From Desulfobulbaceae bacterium (lineage in GTDB: Bacteria > Desulfobacterota > Desulfobulbia > Desulfobulbales > Desulfobulbaceae), in contig WGCP01000217.1 of NCBI GenBank assembly GCA_015493715.1, forward strand, positions 1 through 40,935: a DNA stretch of 40,935 nt. Direction: 5' to 3'. This document shows positions 18,060 to 28,000 of this stretch, in pieces. Numbering within the stretch: the stretch's first letter is position 1; each line of letters opens with the position of its first letter. The notes beneath the pieces were generated by a model. It had not been told where the DNA came from. It made no database searches and saw only the letters and a list, made by a program, of their open reading frames with translations. The position numbers and the translations under genes are program-made.

Positions 18060-18749
18060 CTAATCCCGATTGAGAATATCATTTACCTCCGGACCCAAGA
18101 CCGTCTGCAGATGGTGCCGCACTTTATCCCAATGACCGGATTTGATCCAATGAATCATATCCTCATGAAGAATTTTTTGAAATAGGGATTTCCGCTCATC
18201 GCTGGTGCGGGCGGCATTGATAACCAGTGGCCGAAGCTTCCCCATCAGGGAGAGAAGCTGTGCATGTTCCTCTCCGTACTGCTTTGCAAGCATCTGCCGA
18301 ACCATGGCGGCAAGGGCCGGGCTCTTGCCGGCGGTTGAAACCGCAAGCGTCAAATCACCACGCCTCAAAACAGCAGGCACGTGAAAGGTGCAGCGTTCGG
18401 GCTGGTCGGCCACATTAACGGGCAGGCCCAATGCCTCGGCATCGGACGCGACCCGATCTTGTACTGTCGGGGAATCGGTGACGGCAAAAACAAGAAAGGC
18501 GCCATGCAGGTCATCAGCCGTATATTTTTTTTTGAGCCAACAGCATTGCGCCCGTGCAGCAAGGCGGGCAATCCCCCCCGTCACTGCAGGACTTACAATA
18601 ACGACATCCGCCTTTTCCCGAAGCAATCCTCGTACTTTTCGTTCAGCGACCATTCCGCCGCCTACTACCAGGCAACGCTTTGCACGAATATCAAAAAAAA
18701 CAGGGTACACCGCATTCACCTGAATAGCATTTAAACAAAAATCACCCAC
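18060..18749 (-). CDS. Precorrin-2 dehydrogenase / sirohydrochlorin ferrochelatase-like (CysG N-terminal, Met8p-like)
   Basis: 'YPVFFDIRAKRCLVVGGGMVAERKVRGLLREKADVVIVSPAVT', 'FAVTDSPTVQDRVASDAEALGLPVNVADQPERCTFHVPAVLRRGDLTLAVSTAGKSPALAAMVR'. GTG start; the exact start is uncertain. Confidence 0.92.
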   Translation of the reverse strand: MGDFCLNAIQVNAVYPVFFDIRAKRCLVVGGGMVAERKVRGLLREKADVVIVSPAVTGGIARLAARAQCCWLKKKYTADDLHGAFLVFAVTDSPTVQDRVASDAEALGLPVNVADQPERCTFHVPAVLRRGDLTLAVSTAGKSPALAAMVRQMLAKQYGEEHAQLLSLMGKLRPLVINAARTSDERKSLFQKILHEDMIHWIKSGHWDKVRHHLQTVLGPEVNDILNRD

Positions 18750-18779
18750 GAAGTGATGTCGTTTCGGGCAAAGTTCATA

Positions 18780-18929
18780 CTTCGAAGTCTACGCTTCTCC
18801 GTTGTGGCTGAGACCTGAAAATGTAGAGGTCTGATGCAGGTTTATCCAAAAATAGTCCACAATATGTTGTTGGCTCGGGCTATTTTCATCGTTCATTGTG
18901 GCTGTGACGGTATAATTTGGTCCAGCCAT
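18780..18929. repeat. Dispersed intergenic repeat C (copy C2, inverted relative to C1)
   Basis: Reverse complement 'ATGGCTGGACCAAATTATACCGTCACAGCCACAA...GATGAAAATAGCCCG...' matches C1. A second 'CAGCCACAAC...GAAGCGTAGACTTCG' module lies at about 18783-18810. Confidence 0.7.
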
Positions 18930-18953
18930 ATTGGTTTATCAAAAAACAGATGA

Positions 18954-19640
18954 TTAGCGGGCAACCAGCCTGGTCAGCAACACCTCTTTGTCATCTTCAA
19001 AACTTTTCAACTTTTTCTTCTGGGCCGAGATAATATACTGATCTTCCGCCATCTGCAAAAACGGAGCAAGGCTCTTACGACGAATATCATGGGCCAGATA
19101 GATGGCGCCCCCTGGGCGCAGGGTCTTGCCAAGAAGGGAGAGAAGAGGCTTAAAAAATTCCTTCCGAAAAAGAATTTCAGCACCGAGAATGACATCATAC
19201 TGTTTCATGGCGGGGGGATCAAGCCAGTCCAGAAGCATACAGTCAACATCAAGGCCGCTGGCGGCAGCGCTGACCCGCTCAAAGTCGAGAATCAACTCTT
19301 CATAATCGGTCAAGGTCACCGTACATCCTTTGGCCGCAGCCACCAGACCCGGAGCGCCAAGACCAGCGCCGAGTTCGAGCACACTGGTACCGGGAGCGAA
19401 ATTCCGGCCGCCGACAAACTCCGACAGGACAAGGGCCGCCTCCCAGAGACGTATCCAGAAGGGAAAATCGGATACATCTTTCAAGGGGTCCTTGCCGCCG
19501 AGGATCTGTTCAAGATCGGTAATTCTTAACAAATACAGCCGAATATCATTAATTGTTAACGGCTCAAAAGCGACTTTATATTTTTGGGCAATCGTCTCGT
19601 ACAGGGCTTTTTGCGGAGCAGGAAGAGTCTGGGGATCCAT
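18954..19640 (-). CDS. Class I SAM-dependent methyltransferase (METTL21/NNT1-like)
   Basis: 'FPFWIRLWEAALVLSEFV...GTSVLELGAGLGAPGLVAAAKGCTVTLTDYEE', 'YDVILGAEILFRKEFFKPLLSLLGKTLRPGGAIYLAHD'. Confidence 0.82.
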   Translation of the reverse strand: MDPQTLPAPQKALYETIAQKYKVAFEPLTINDIRLYLLRITDLEQILGGKDPLKDVSDFPFWIRLWEAALVLSEFVGGRNFAPGTSVLELGAGLGAPGLVAAAKGCTVTLTDYEELILDFERVSAAASGLDVDCMLLDWLDPPAMKQYDVILGAEILFRKEFFKPLLSLLGKTLRPGGAIYLAHDIRRKSLAPFLQMAEDQYIISAQKKKLKSFEDDKEVLLTRLVAR

Positions 19641-19662
19641 AATATAACGTAGGCGTGAAAAT

Positions 19663-19700
19663 CAAAAAAAAACGGGTTGATGGCAAAGCATCAACCCGTT
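19663..19700 (-). terminator. Rho-independent terminator for the small secreted protein gene
   Basis: AACGGGTTGATG/CATCAACCCGTT hairpin followed on the minus strand by a T run. Confidence 0.82.
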
Positions 19701-19731
19701 CTCAACATCTTCAATAAAGAAGAAATCTATA

Positions 19732-19932
19732 TTAGCAACCTTCGATGGCTTTTTTCTTATGGGCCTTGACCGTAACAGCTTCACCGGCTTTCAGTTTATC
19801 AGCTTTTTTACAGGTCATGGTCACTGTGCTGCCGTCAACCTTATCAACCGTACATTTTACTTTACCTGCCAATGCGCTGCCGGCGCTGAAGGCAAAAGCA
19901 ACAACCATAACAACAGTGAGCATCTTTTTCAT
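19732..19932 (-). CDS. Small secreted protein with signal peptide
   Basis: 'MKKMLTVVMVVAFAFSAGSALA|GKVKCTVDKVDGSTVTMTCKKADKLKAGEAVTVKAHKKKAIEGC'. SD 'AAGGAGAATGTT' upstream. Confidence 0.75.
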   Translation of the reverse strand: MKKMLTVVMVVAFAFSAGSALAGKVKCTVDKVDGSTVTMTCKKADKLKAGEAVTVKAHKKKAIEGC

Positions 19933-20088
19933 AACATTCTCCTTAGTAAGAATTGAATTAGTAAACCTGCTCATTATTAAATGAATATTTTCTATGATTA
20001 TATCTTATATAAGATATAAGAAATACTAAGGCGTTGTCAATAAAAAAACTTACTTAAGGCTGACATGCCTGCCCACTCTGCTGAAAAA

Positions 20089-20589
20089 TTATTGTAACAC
20101 GGCCTCAATATCGCGGACCAGCAGGGAATGGGGAACAAAGCCGGGATATTTTTTTACCACATGCCCCTTCCTGTTGACCAGAAAAGATGTCGGAATTCCG
20201 GCAATACCGCCAAAGGAACGGGCCGTTGCCCGATCGGCCATCAGAACGGGATAGGTGATTTTTTCATGCTGAACGAGTTTGGCAACCACCGACGCACCGC
20301 CCTCGTCAACGGAAAGGCCGATAACGGTAAAGCCCTTGGTTTTGTATTCATTATATAGCTCAACCAGATTGGGAATCTCCTGACGACAGGGTGGACACCA
20401 GGTAGCAAAAAAGGTTACCAGGATAACCTCCCCCTTGAAATCTCCACTATTAACGACCTTGCCGTTGGTCACGGACGGCAGAGAAAACTGCGGCATGGCG
20501 ACAGCCGCCGATGCACTTGAAAATCCAGTAAAAAACAGCAAACCAACGGACAAGAGAATAATCGTATATGAACGAAATGCAGCAAACAT
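20089..20589 (-). CDS. TlpA/ResA-like thioredoxin-fold thiol-disulfide oxidoreductase (secreted)
   Basis: Signal peptide; 'KGEVILVTFFATWCPPCRQEIPNLVELYNEYK' (WCPPC active site); 'GIPTSFLVNRKGHVVKKYPGF'. Confidence 0.92.
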   Translation of the reverse strand: MFAAFRSYTIILLSVGLLFFTGFSSASAAVAMPQFSLPSVTNGKVVNSGDFKGEVILVTFFATWCPPCRQEIPNLVELYNEYKTKGFTVIGLSVDEGGASVVAKLVQHEKITYPVLMADRATARSFGGIAGIPTSFLVNRKGHVVKKYPGFVPHSLLVRDIEAVLQ

Positions 20590-20775
20590 ATAATCTCCCT
20601 GTGAAATAGAGGACGGATTTTAGGATCCAGACGAGCAACAATTATAAAGACGCAGTTAAACCGAGACGCATCTTTCTGTCAACAGGGAACCGTCCGTAGA
20701 TCAGATTACCATTCAGTACTGAAGGCTTGAATTACAAATTCGCAACACGAGGTGGTGAAAAATTCCCCTGCACGC

Positions 20776-21132
20776 TCAGGCCTTCAGATCAAGGACACTC
20801 TTTTCCATTTCGTCCACGGCCTGCAAAGATCGAATATTTGCCAGCAAAGCGTGCTGATTAAGCATCATTTCCGGAAGCTCCTCGGTAAGATCAACATTAG
20901 ATTGCTCAACCATTCGCCTTCCCTGCCCGGTTTCCTCCATGATCCGTGGGCCCGGCGTTTCGACTTCTTCAACATGCGTAGCAACGCCCTGCGGCTTTTC
21001 TTCACTGAGAAGAACCCGGCCCTTCTTAAAACCGGATGTATTCATATTGGCGATATTATTTGCATTATTTTGCAAGCGCATGCCGTATGCCTGTAGCCCG
21101 GAAAGTGAAGTATATCGTCCTGAAACCATCAT
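20776..21132 (-). CDS. Flagellar basal-body rod protein-like (FlgB/FlgC-type) short protein
   Basis: 'SGLQAYGMRLQNNANNIANMNTSGFKKGRVLL' (N-terminal rod motif) and C-terminal 'SNVDLTEELPEMMLNQHALLANIRSLQAVDEM'. Start approximate (longer ORF to 21159). Confidence 0.8.
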   Translation of the reverse strand: MMVSGRYTSLSGLQAYGMRLQNNANNIANMNTSGFKKGRVLLSEEKPQGVATHVEEVETPGPRIMEETGQGRRMVEQSNVDLTEELPEMMLNQHALLANIRSLQAVDEMEKSVLDLKA

Positions 21133-21173
21133 GTTTACCCTAAAGCTATTAGAATTCACCTACTCCATCATTA

Positions 21174-21307
21174 GGCCACCTTGAAAAATTGTATTTTCGT
21201 CCAATCTCTGTGTCATACTCACAATTTTATCCTGGGAATATTCGGCCTGTGGTAAAATTTTTCGTATCCCTTGATCTTGAACGAAAATCCTAATTTTTCA
21301 AGGCACC
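21174..21307. mobile_element. MITE-like element E (copy E1), about 134 bp
   Basis: GGCCACCTTGAAAAATTGTATTTTCGTCCAA / TTGAACGAAAATCCTAATTTTTCAAGGCACC inverted ends. Confidence 0.75.
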
Positions 21308-21728
21308 AATTAATTTATGCAAAAAACGATCCTCTTACGGCGATCCTGCTTGCATATCAAAAAATAAATCTTATAAATACTTCGGACGGGACACCGTTCG
21401 CTGTTTCTTTGACTATCACCATGACTCAGAAAAAAACATTGCCAAACGTAAGAGTTCGCCCGGGTAACGAAGTTCAACAGGTCTTGTACCATGGAAATTA
21501 ACCAGGAAAAATGGACTTTAACGTACAAGACCCTCTCAAATCAAATGTCGGCAGATTTTCGTCACAAGAGGCGCAGCCTTTTCCTCCTTCAATCAAATGG
21601 AGCATTAGACGACAATCAGGAAATAATTTGCCTCTTTCCCCTGTTCCGTGTAGATAAAGGTGGCGGATCGAGTTATCTTTTCTCGATTCATCGACAAATA
21701 TCCCAACATCAACAAAACAATCTCGACA

Positions 21729-22724
21729 ATGAAACATATCTATATATTCTGTACATTGGTCCTTCTTCTTATCTATTCAGCAGCGCCCCTGTCCGCAGAG
21801 GTGGTTGACTGCTGCGTGGCTGCCGTCAACGATGATGTCATCACTCTCTCCGAAGTCAACGAAGTGGGCAAACCTCTTTTTACCCGGATAGCGGAACAGA
21901 CGCCCCCCGGCAAACTGAGCGAACGGCTCCTGCAGGCCAGAAAAACCATCATTGAAAAACTCATAGACAAAAAACTGCTCCTTCAGGAGGCCAATAAATA
22001 CAAAATGACTGTTTCTGACGAGGAGGTCAACAAGGCCCTGCAGCGAATTCTGAGCCGAAACCACACGACCACTCAACAGTTCCGCAAACAGATTGCCGCC
22101 ATGGGACTGAGTGAGAAACAGTACAGAGAAGACCTGAAGGATCAGATACTCAGCGCAAAACTCGTCAATGTCGCAGTACGTTCCAAGGTGATCATTCCTG
22201 AAAAAAAAATTATCGATTACTACGACATGCACTATACGGAACAGGTCGGTGACGGCGGCTATTATATTTTGCAGATAGGCTGTTCATGGGACAAGGACAA
22301 AACCGGAGCAGACCTGAAAAAGGCAAAGAAAGCCGCTTTGAAAAAGGCACAACGGGTCCATAGTCTTGCCGTTGCCGGCAAGGATTTTAAAAAACTTGCA
22401 GAAGAGTATTCAGATCTACCTTCGGCATCCGATGGCGGCGACATCGGCGTATTTCGTGCTGAAGAGATGGCCGATTCCATGCGCAAAGCGGTAACCGCAC
22501 TGAAACCAGGCCAGATAAGCGGAATTGTTGAAACGCCGGCAGGATACCAGATTTTCGAGCTGCTTTCCAGTCAGGAGGGTCAGATTATCACTAAGGTACC
22601 CTATGAATCCGTCAAGGATGAAATCCGTGAAATACTCTACCGACAAGAGATGCAGAAGCTCTATAAAAACTGGATGAAAGAACTGCGTGCACAATCTTAC
22701 ATCAGAGTTTTCCAAGGAAAATAG
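21729..22724 (+). CDS. SurA-like periplasmic chaperone / parvulin peptidyl-prolyl isomerase
   Basis: Signal peptide 'MKHIYIFCTLVLLLIYSAAPLSA'; SurA_N 'VVDCCVAAVNDDVITLSEVNE'; parvulin 'FKKLAEEYSDLPSASDGGDIGVFRAEEM...LKPGQISGIVETPAGYQIFELL'. Confidence 0.9.
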   Translation: MKHIYIFCTLVLLLIYSAAPLSAEVVDCCVAAVNDDVITLSEVNEVGKPLFTRIAEQTPPGKLSERLLQARKTIIEKLIDKKLLLQEANKYKMTVSDEEVNKALQRILSRNHTTTQQFRKQIAAMGLSEKQYREDLKDQILSAKLVNVAVRSKVIIPEKKIIDYYDMHYTEQVGDGGYYILQIGCSWDKDKTGADLKKAKKAALKKAQRVHSLAVAGKDFKKLAEEYSDLPSASDGGDIGVFRAEEMADSMRKAVTALKPGQISGIVETPAGYQIFELLSSQEGQIITKVPYESVKDEIREILYRQEMQKLYKNWMKELRAQSYIRVFQGK

Positions 22725-22771
22725 CAAACAACATGCAATGAAAAACGGAAAAATTCTCTTGAGGTCCAGGC

Positions 22772-23674
22772 ATGAGTGACAAGCATCCTTCTCCGGGACG
22801 CGACACGGAGATTACCCCGGGCCGTTACCTGCAAAAATTACGAGAGGACAAGGATATCAGCGTCGAGGAGGTATCCGAGTCGACCAAAATTTCCATCAAA
22901 AATATCCGAGCCATTGAGCAGGCATCCTTTGACCAGCTTCCCGCAGACACCTTTGTCCGTGGCCTGGTTACCCTGTATGGCAATTATCTCGGCATCAACG
23001 GCGGAAAAATCGCCACTGAACTTCTTGCTGAACGCAAAAAACATTCTACCGGATCCAGGCCGCAGAGCCTGGCAATAAAAATAATTCCGCCATCCACATT
23101 GGCTCCGAAAAAATTTGCCGAGCCTTCTCATATCTCGTCGGCGACGGTGGCCCTGTTACTCTTTGCCGCTATTGTCCTTTCTTTTACCGGTTTCTGTCTC
23201 TATACATCATGGAACCCCTTTGCTTTTCTGTCCAAACAGACCAGCAGCATGCAGGTTTCCATTCAAAAGATGTTTGGAGGAGATGAATCGCAGGCAACTG
23301 ACGAAAAGGGCCAGCCGACAAAAAACGATGCCCCCGAGGAGAACAATACGTTACCTGGGCAGGGATCGGGAGCAATGACGGGAAGAGACGCATCCGCATC
23401 AGCGGAGCAGGCTGAATTTCCATACAGACTTACGGCCCACTTTATTGAAGACTGTAAGGTTACGGTATCGGTTGACGGCGAAGAACCTATCAAAAAGAGA
23501 TATACAAGCGGCCAGGCCGCGCACTGGCAGGCAAGACAACAGCTTAAAATAATTTTTGATACACCGAAATCCGCAACCCTCTCCCTCAATGACACCCCGC
23601 TGTCCTTCCCAGTATCGGAAAAAGGCCGACCACCCACGCTGTTGCTTCCCGACGACGTTTTCGACCAGCAATGA
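22772..23674 (+). CDS. RodZ-like HTH membrane protein with C-terminal DUF4115
   Basis: 'PGRYLQKLREDKDISVEEVSESTKISIKNIRAIEQASFDQLPADTFVRGLVTLYGNYLGI' plus TM helix and C-terminal beta domain. Confidence 0.85.
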   Translation: MSDKHPSPGRDTEITPGRYLQKLREDKDISVEEVSESTKISIKNIRAIEQASFDQLPADTFVRGLVTLYGNYLGINGGKIATELLAERKKHSTGSRPQSLAIKIIPPSTLAPKKFAEPSHISSATVALLLFAAIVLSFTGFCLYTSWNPFAFLSKQTSSMQVSIQKMFGGDESQATDEKGQPTKNDAPEENNTLPGQGSGAMTGRDASASAEQAEFPYRLTAHFIEDCKVTVSVDGEEPIKKRYTSGQAAHWQARQQLKIIFDTPKSATLSLNDTPLSFPVSEKGRPPTLLLPDDVFDQQ

Positions 23675-23716
23675 GTCTGTCTATTTAATAGTTAATAGAT
23701 TTTTTGTTCGAGGTTA

Positions 23717-23850
23717 GATAAGCGTAGACTTCAAGGCATACGGAAAAATTTCATCATGGCTATACGGTTGATATCACAAAATATTTTTTTGGTATAATGA
23801 GGTAAGCAAGCTCGAAGTCTTCACTACGTTCCGCTTATCTGCGAGACTCC
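23717..23850. repeat. Intergenic inverted-repeat element F
   Basis: AGATAAGCGTAGACTTCAAG / CTCGAAGTCTTCACTACGTTCCGCTTATCT inverted arms, then the shared 'GCGAGACTCCGGGAGATCGGGG' motif. Confidence 0.55.
23768..23798 (+). promoter_or_regulatory. Possible sigma70-type promoter inside element F, upstream of recO
   Basis: TTGATA (23768-23773), 19-nt spacer, TATAAT (23793-23798). Confidence 0.4.
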
Positions 23851-23891
23851 GGGAGATCGGGGAAAAATGCATTAAATCAACGGGTTCATCA

Positions 23892-24683
23892 ATGACCAAC
23901 CGGCAATCCCCTGCCATTGTCCTCCAAGTAACCGCTCATGCTGAAGCTGATAAAATTGTTACCCTGTTCTGTCGAGATCTCGGCAAAATAACCGCCATAG
24001 CGAAAGGGGCCAAACGCAGCAAAAAACGCTTCGTCAACAAGCTTGAACCCTTTACCTCCCTTGTCATCACCTGTCGTCCTCCCAAAAAAGGCTCCCTCTT
24101 CTTTTTAAACGAAGCGGAACTGGTCGATGCCCACCTTTTCCTGCGCAGTCATTATGCAGGCTATGTGACCGCCGCCTTTATCAGCGAACTTGTCCGCCGC
24201 TTCAGTGGCGACCAGGACGGCGACCCCGCTGTTTTCACTCTCCTGTCCTGGGCCCTGGAAGCGCTGGAACAGCCAAAAAATCATGCCGTCATTGCGGTTT
24301 TTTTTCTTCTACGCCTGTTGGATGCCTGTGGCTATCAACCACAGTTTTCCGGATGTGCAGCCTGCGGCTGTTCCATTGAGCAACAACCGGATTTTACCCT
24401 ATATCCGGGTAACGGCACCCTGCTCTGTCTTCGCTGCCGGCAACATAGCAGGGGATCATCTCTGCACCTTACGCGACAGACACTAAAATTTCTCTCCAGC
24501 GGCCAACAGATGCAGCTCTCCAGGCTGACAAGCCTGCACATGTCCACAAACAACGCATATCAGGCCCTGCGGGTACTGTGCAGTTACAGCCGTCACATCC
24601 TTCAACAGGACATTCATTCATGGAAATCCCTGGAAATGATAATCAGAGATCCCGGCAGAAACAATACAATCGACTGGGGGTGA
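23892..24683 (+). CDS. recO: DNA repair protein RecO
   Basis: 'AIVLQVTAHAEADKIVTLFCRDLGKITAIAKGAKRSKKRFVNKLEPFTSL', Cys-rich 'FSGCAACGCSIEQQPDFTLYPGNGTLLCLRC'. Confidence 0.92.
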   Translation: MTNRQSPAIVLQVTAHAEADKIVTLFCRDLGKITAIAKGAKRSKKRFVNKLEPFTSLVITCRPPKKGSLFFLNEAELVDAHLFLRSHYAGYVTAAFISELVRRFSGDQDGDPAVFTLLSWALEALEQPKNHAVIAVFFLLRLLDACGYQPQFSGCAACGCSIEQQPDFTLYPGNGTLLCLRCRQHSRGSSLHLTRQTLKFLSSGQQMQLSRLTSLHMSTNNAYQALRVLCSYSRHILQQDIHSWKSLEMIIRDPGRNNTIDWG

Positions 24684-24693
24684 TGGAAAAAAT

Positions 24694-24824
24694 GCAACTA
24701 TTCAGGAGTGCTCCATATCTGTGTAGGCACGCCTGTGAACTATAGTGATTCCTCTATGGATCAGACCTGACCGTGCAGATAGCGAAGTACGAGACTTCGG
24801 AGATGGGGGTGCTCCTGAAGTTAC
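24694..24824. mobile_element. MITE-like element G, 131 bp, flanked by 8-bp direct repeat GAAAAAAT
   Basis: Ends GCAACTATTCAGGAGTGC... / ...GGTGCTCCTGAAGTTAC. GAAAAAAT at 24686-24693 and 24825-24832. Confidence 0.78.
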
Positions 24825-24942
24825 GAAAAAATAATTATCCCGTACCCGTATAATGCGCCGTTTTTTGCTCCTGATTCAAGACGTACAAAGGGGCGCATAT
24901 TGTGAACATGTACTTATTTCGTAATAAGTAAAATTTACACAA

Positions 24943-25034
24943 TGATGGCTAAGTAAAAACGCAGATATACTGGTAAGCTGGGCGCAGCGGAGACTCCGGG
25001 AGATTAGACAAAAAGACAATTTTTTAAGGTGGCC
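24943..25034. repeat. Partial/chimeric copy of element E (E3) carrying the internal module of element A
   Basis: Right end GATTAGACAAAAAGACAATTTTTTAAGGTGGCC matches the E1 end. Left part ATGGCTAAGTAAAAACGCAGATATACTGGTAAGC matches the A2 interior. Confidence 0.65.
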
Positions 25035-25054
25035 TAGAAATTTTCCGGCAACAA

Positions 25055-28000
25055 TCAAGCCCCGCGAATAAGCTCCAGGAGTTCCTCCGCACTGATCCTG
25101 GCCCCAACATCGGAACCCTCGAGCAGGGAGCTGGCAAGGTCCCGCTTTTCCTGATGCAACCGGACAATTTTTTCCTCAATGGTATTGGAGGTTATCAACC
25201 GATAGACCGTAACCGGTCTTTTTTGACCAATACGATGAGCACGGTCGGCCGCCTGGTCTTCCACCGCTGGGTTCCACCAGGGATCCATATGAAGAACATA
25301 ATCTGCCGCCGTCAAGTTCAGTCCCAGTCCGCCGGCCTTCAGGCTGATAAGAAAAAGATCCCCTTCACCGGCCTGGAAACTCTCCACCTGCCGTTGCCGC
25401 TCCCGGGCGGGCGTGGTACCGTCTAAATATTTATAGGCAATTCCCTTTTCATCAAGCAGCTCACGAATAAGCGCTAAATGGCCCGTAAACTGGCTGAAGA
25501 CCAGGGCCTTGTGCCGGCTGGCAATGAGTTCTTCCAGTACCTCGGCAAATACTCGCAGTTTGGTCGAAGGTATTTCTATATCTTCGGAGATGAGGCGTGG
25601 GTTGCAGCAGGCACGACGCAGACGCATAATTTCCGCCAAAATACGAAGATGTCTGCCCGTCTTTTCCGCATTCCCCTCGATATTTTCCATGGCCTGCTGC
25701 CTTAGGGCCTCGTAAAAGGCAACCTCTTCCGGACTCATCTCCACCCGCAAAGTTATTTCCGTGCGCGGCGGCAGCTCCTCAAGGACCTGGGATTTTATGC
25801 GGCGCAGCATAAACGGCCGGATTAATTTTTTCAGTTTTCGACGGGCATCCTGATCATGATGCTTTTCTATGGGAATACCGAAACGAGCATTGAACCTTTT
25901 ATACGTCCCCAACAGACCTGAATTAATAAAAGAAAAAAGATTCCACAATTCCCCGAGATGATTTTCTATCGGTGTACCGGTGGTGATGAGCTTGAATCTG
26001 GCCTTGAGCCGTTTTGCCGCCTTAGACCGCTTGGTAGCTGCATTTTTAATGGCCTGGGCCTCATCAAGGGCGATACATTGCCAGTCCACCTGTTCAAGCA
26101 ACTCAACCTCCTGCTGAAGCAGGGTATAACTGGTGATCAGCAGGTCATATTTACCAAGGCCCTGTATCACCTCTTCCCGGTCAAGGCTGCCGAGCATGTG
26201 CATCTTCAGTGTCGGCGCAAAACGATTCACCTCCTGTTCCCAGTTCATGCACACCGAGGTCGGCGCAACGACCAGGGTCGGGCCTTTACCGGCGAAATAG
26301 AGAATAACGGCCAACGACTGCAGTGTTTTGCCCAATCCCATGTCATCGGCAAGACAAGCCCCAATGCCAAGCCGGGCCAGACGAACCATCCAGACGAATC
26401 CTTCTACTTGGTAATCACGCAAATCCGCCTGCAGGGTCGAGGGCACTTCGGGCACAAAATCCTGGGCCTCGTTGATTGCCTGCAAACGCTCACGCCAACC
26501 GTCATCAACGGTCGTTTTTGCCTGCCGGGTCAGCTCTTCCAGGGCCGGGGCCGCCAGGGGATGCACATAAATTTCATTCTCAGCTCGCCCCTCTTCGCCA
26601 AAGAGGATAAGCTCTTCCAGGCGATTACGAAACTCCTGTGTCAGGGCGATAAATTGACCGTCCCCCATGGGAATAAAACGACTGTGGGATTTTTTTACCT
26701 GCTCGAGCAGAGATTTAAGTTCAATGACCTCATCCTGATCGACCTGCAAATGTCCGCTCAGAGAAAACCAGTCCTGCTGACTGGTCCGGATATTGAGATT
26801 CAATTGATTGACGCCGGTCTGCCTACGCACGGCGATCTTTTCACCTTCCGGCCATTCCAGAACAACCCGGTCACGAATCTCTTCAATCTCCAACAGGGCC
26901 TGCAGACATTCCTCCGGATCCAACAGATGCCATTCCCGCTCATTCTCCTGTTCAAGATCGATGGCCAGATCCAACATGGGACAACTTTCCTCGACCTCGC
27001 GCGCTTTTTCCTCTTCAAGCAGCAAATTCCTCTTTGTCTGCAGACGCCGCCCCTTGACCTCAGCCATGATATTGGTCTCACCGACGCCGGGTTTCAGGTA
27101 GGGACCGGCATGGGAAAAGGGCTGCACAAACATCTCCAGACGAAAACCACTGCCATAGGGGATGATATGGATATGCGGAGTCGCATCTGCACTCACTAGG
27201 GTAATATTCTGCCCCTCCCCGCCGACATCTATAGAGGAATGCACCGTCATAAACGAGGCGATATTACCGATTGCGTCCAGTACTTGTCCACTGGCTTCGA
27301 TTGGAACCCGCAGGCCTTCCCGGCCCGTTATCTCGGCAACCCGCCTGTGCTCGTCCGTGATACGGACAATGCGAAACCTAGTCGGTGTTTCCTGCCAGAC
27401 CACGACTTCTCCCTCGCCGATATCCTGTATAAAATGAATAAACAGTGTCTCCCCATGCGACTCGACCACCAGCTCGGGTTCTCCGGCAACCAACTCCACC
27501 GGAGTTTGCTGTGAATGTTCAAGAAAAACATAGGGATGCCCGATAATTACAGGAAGGGCCTTTTCCATATTGAAGATATAGCCGCTAATCTTCCCGCTTC
27601 CTTCAAGGATCGGCTCAAGGGCGGCGCAAATCTCCCTGTCCTGGTCGGAAAGGTAGGAAAACTCATCAGTCTCCGCCAGTCTGTTTAAACCGATGATCCG
27701 TCCCTTGCTCCACTGACCGGAGGCCTTTCTCTTCTGCTCTTTGGGTGTGAGAACCAACGAATTATCGGCAAAACAGACGAACCAGGAAAGCCTGGTGGTC
27801 TGCTCCTGCCCTCTGGCCGCCCGCGTCACCTTGATAAGTTCCTGCAGGCTCTGCTTCCATGACTCATCCGGTGAAACAATATGAACAATCGTCCCGCAAC
27901 CGAGCTCTCCCCGCATCTTTTCCGCCCAGGCCCTGTCCTCCTCCCGTAGCGGATCTATTGTGGCCAGCAGTTCCGCCGCCTCCATAGCAAGCCAGAGGAA

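Noticed and set aside
21174-21307. Target-site duplication around element E1
   Set aside because: Only ATTA-like A/T-rich bases are shared and the positions do not align cleanly, so no duplication is claimed.
25958-27199. 413-aa plus-strand ORF
   Set aside because: Antisense to the well-supported SNF2 helicase gene; no recognisable domain, so a shadow ORF.
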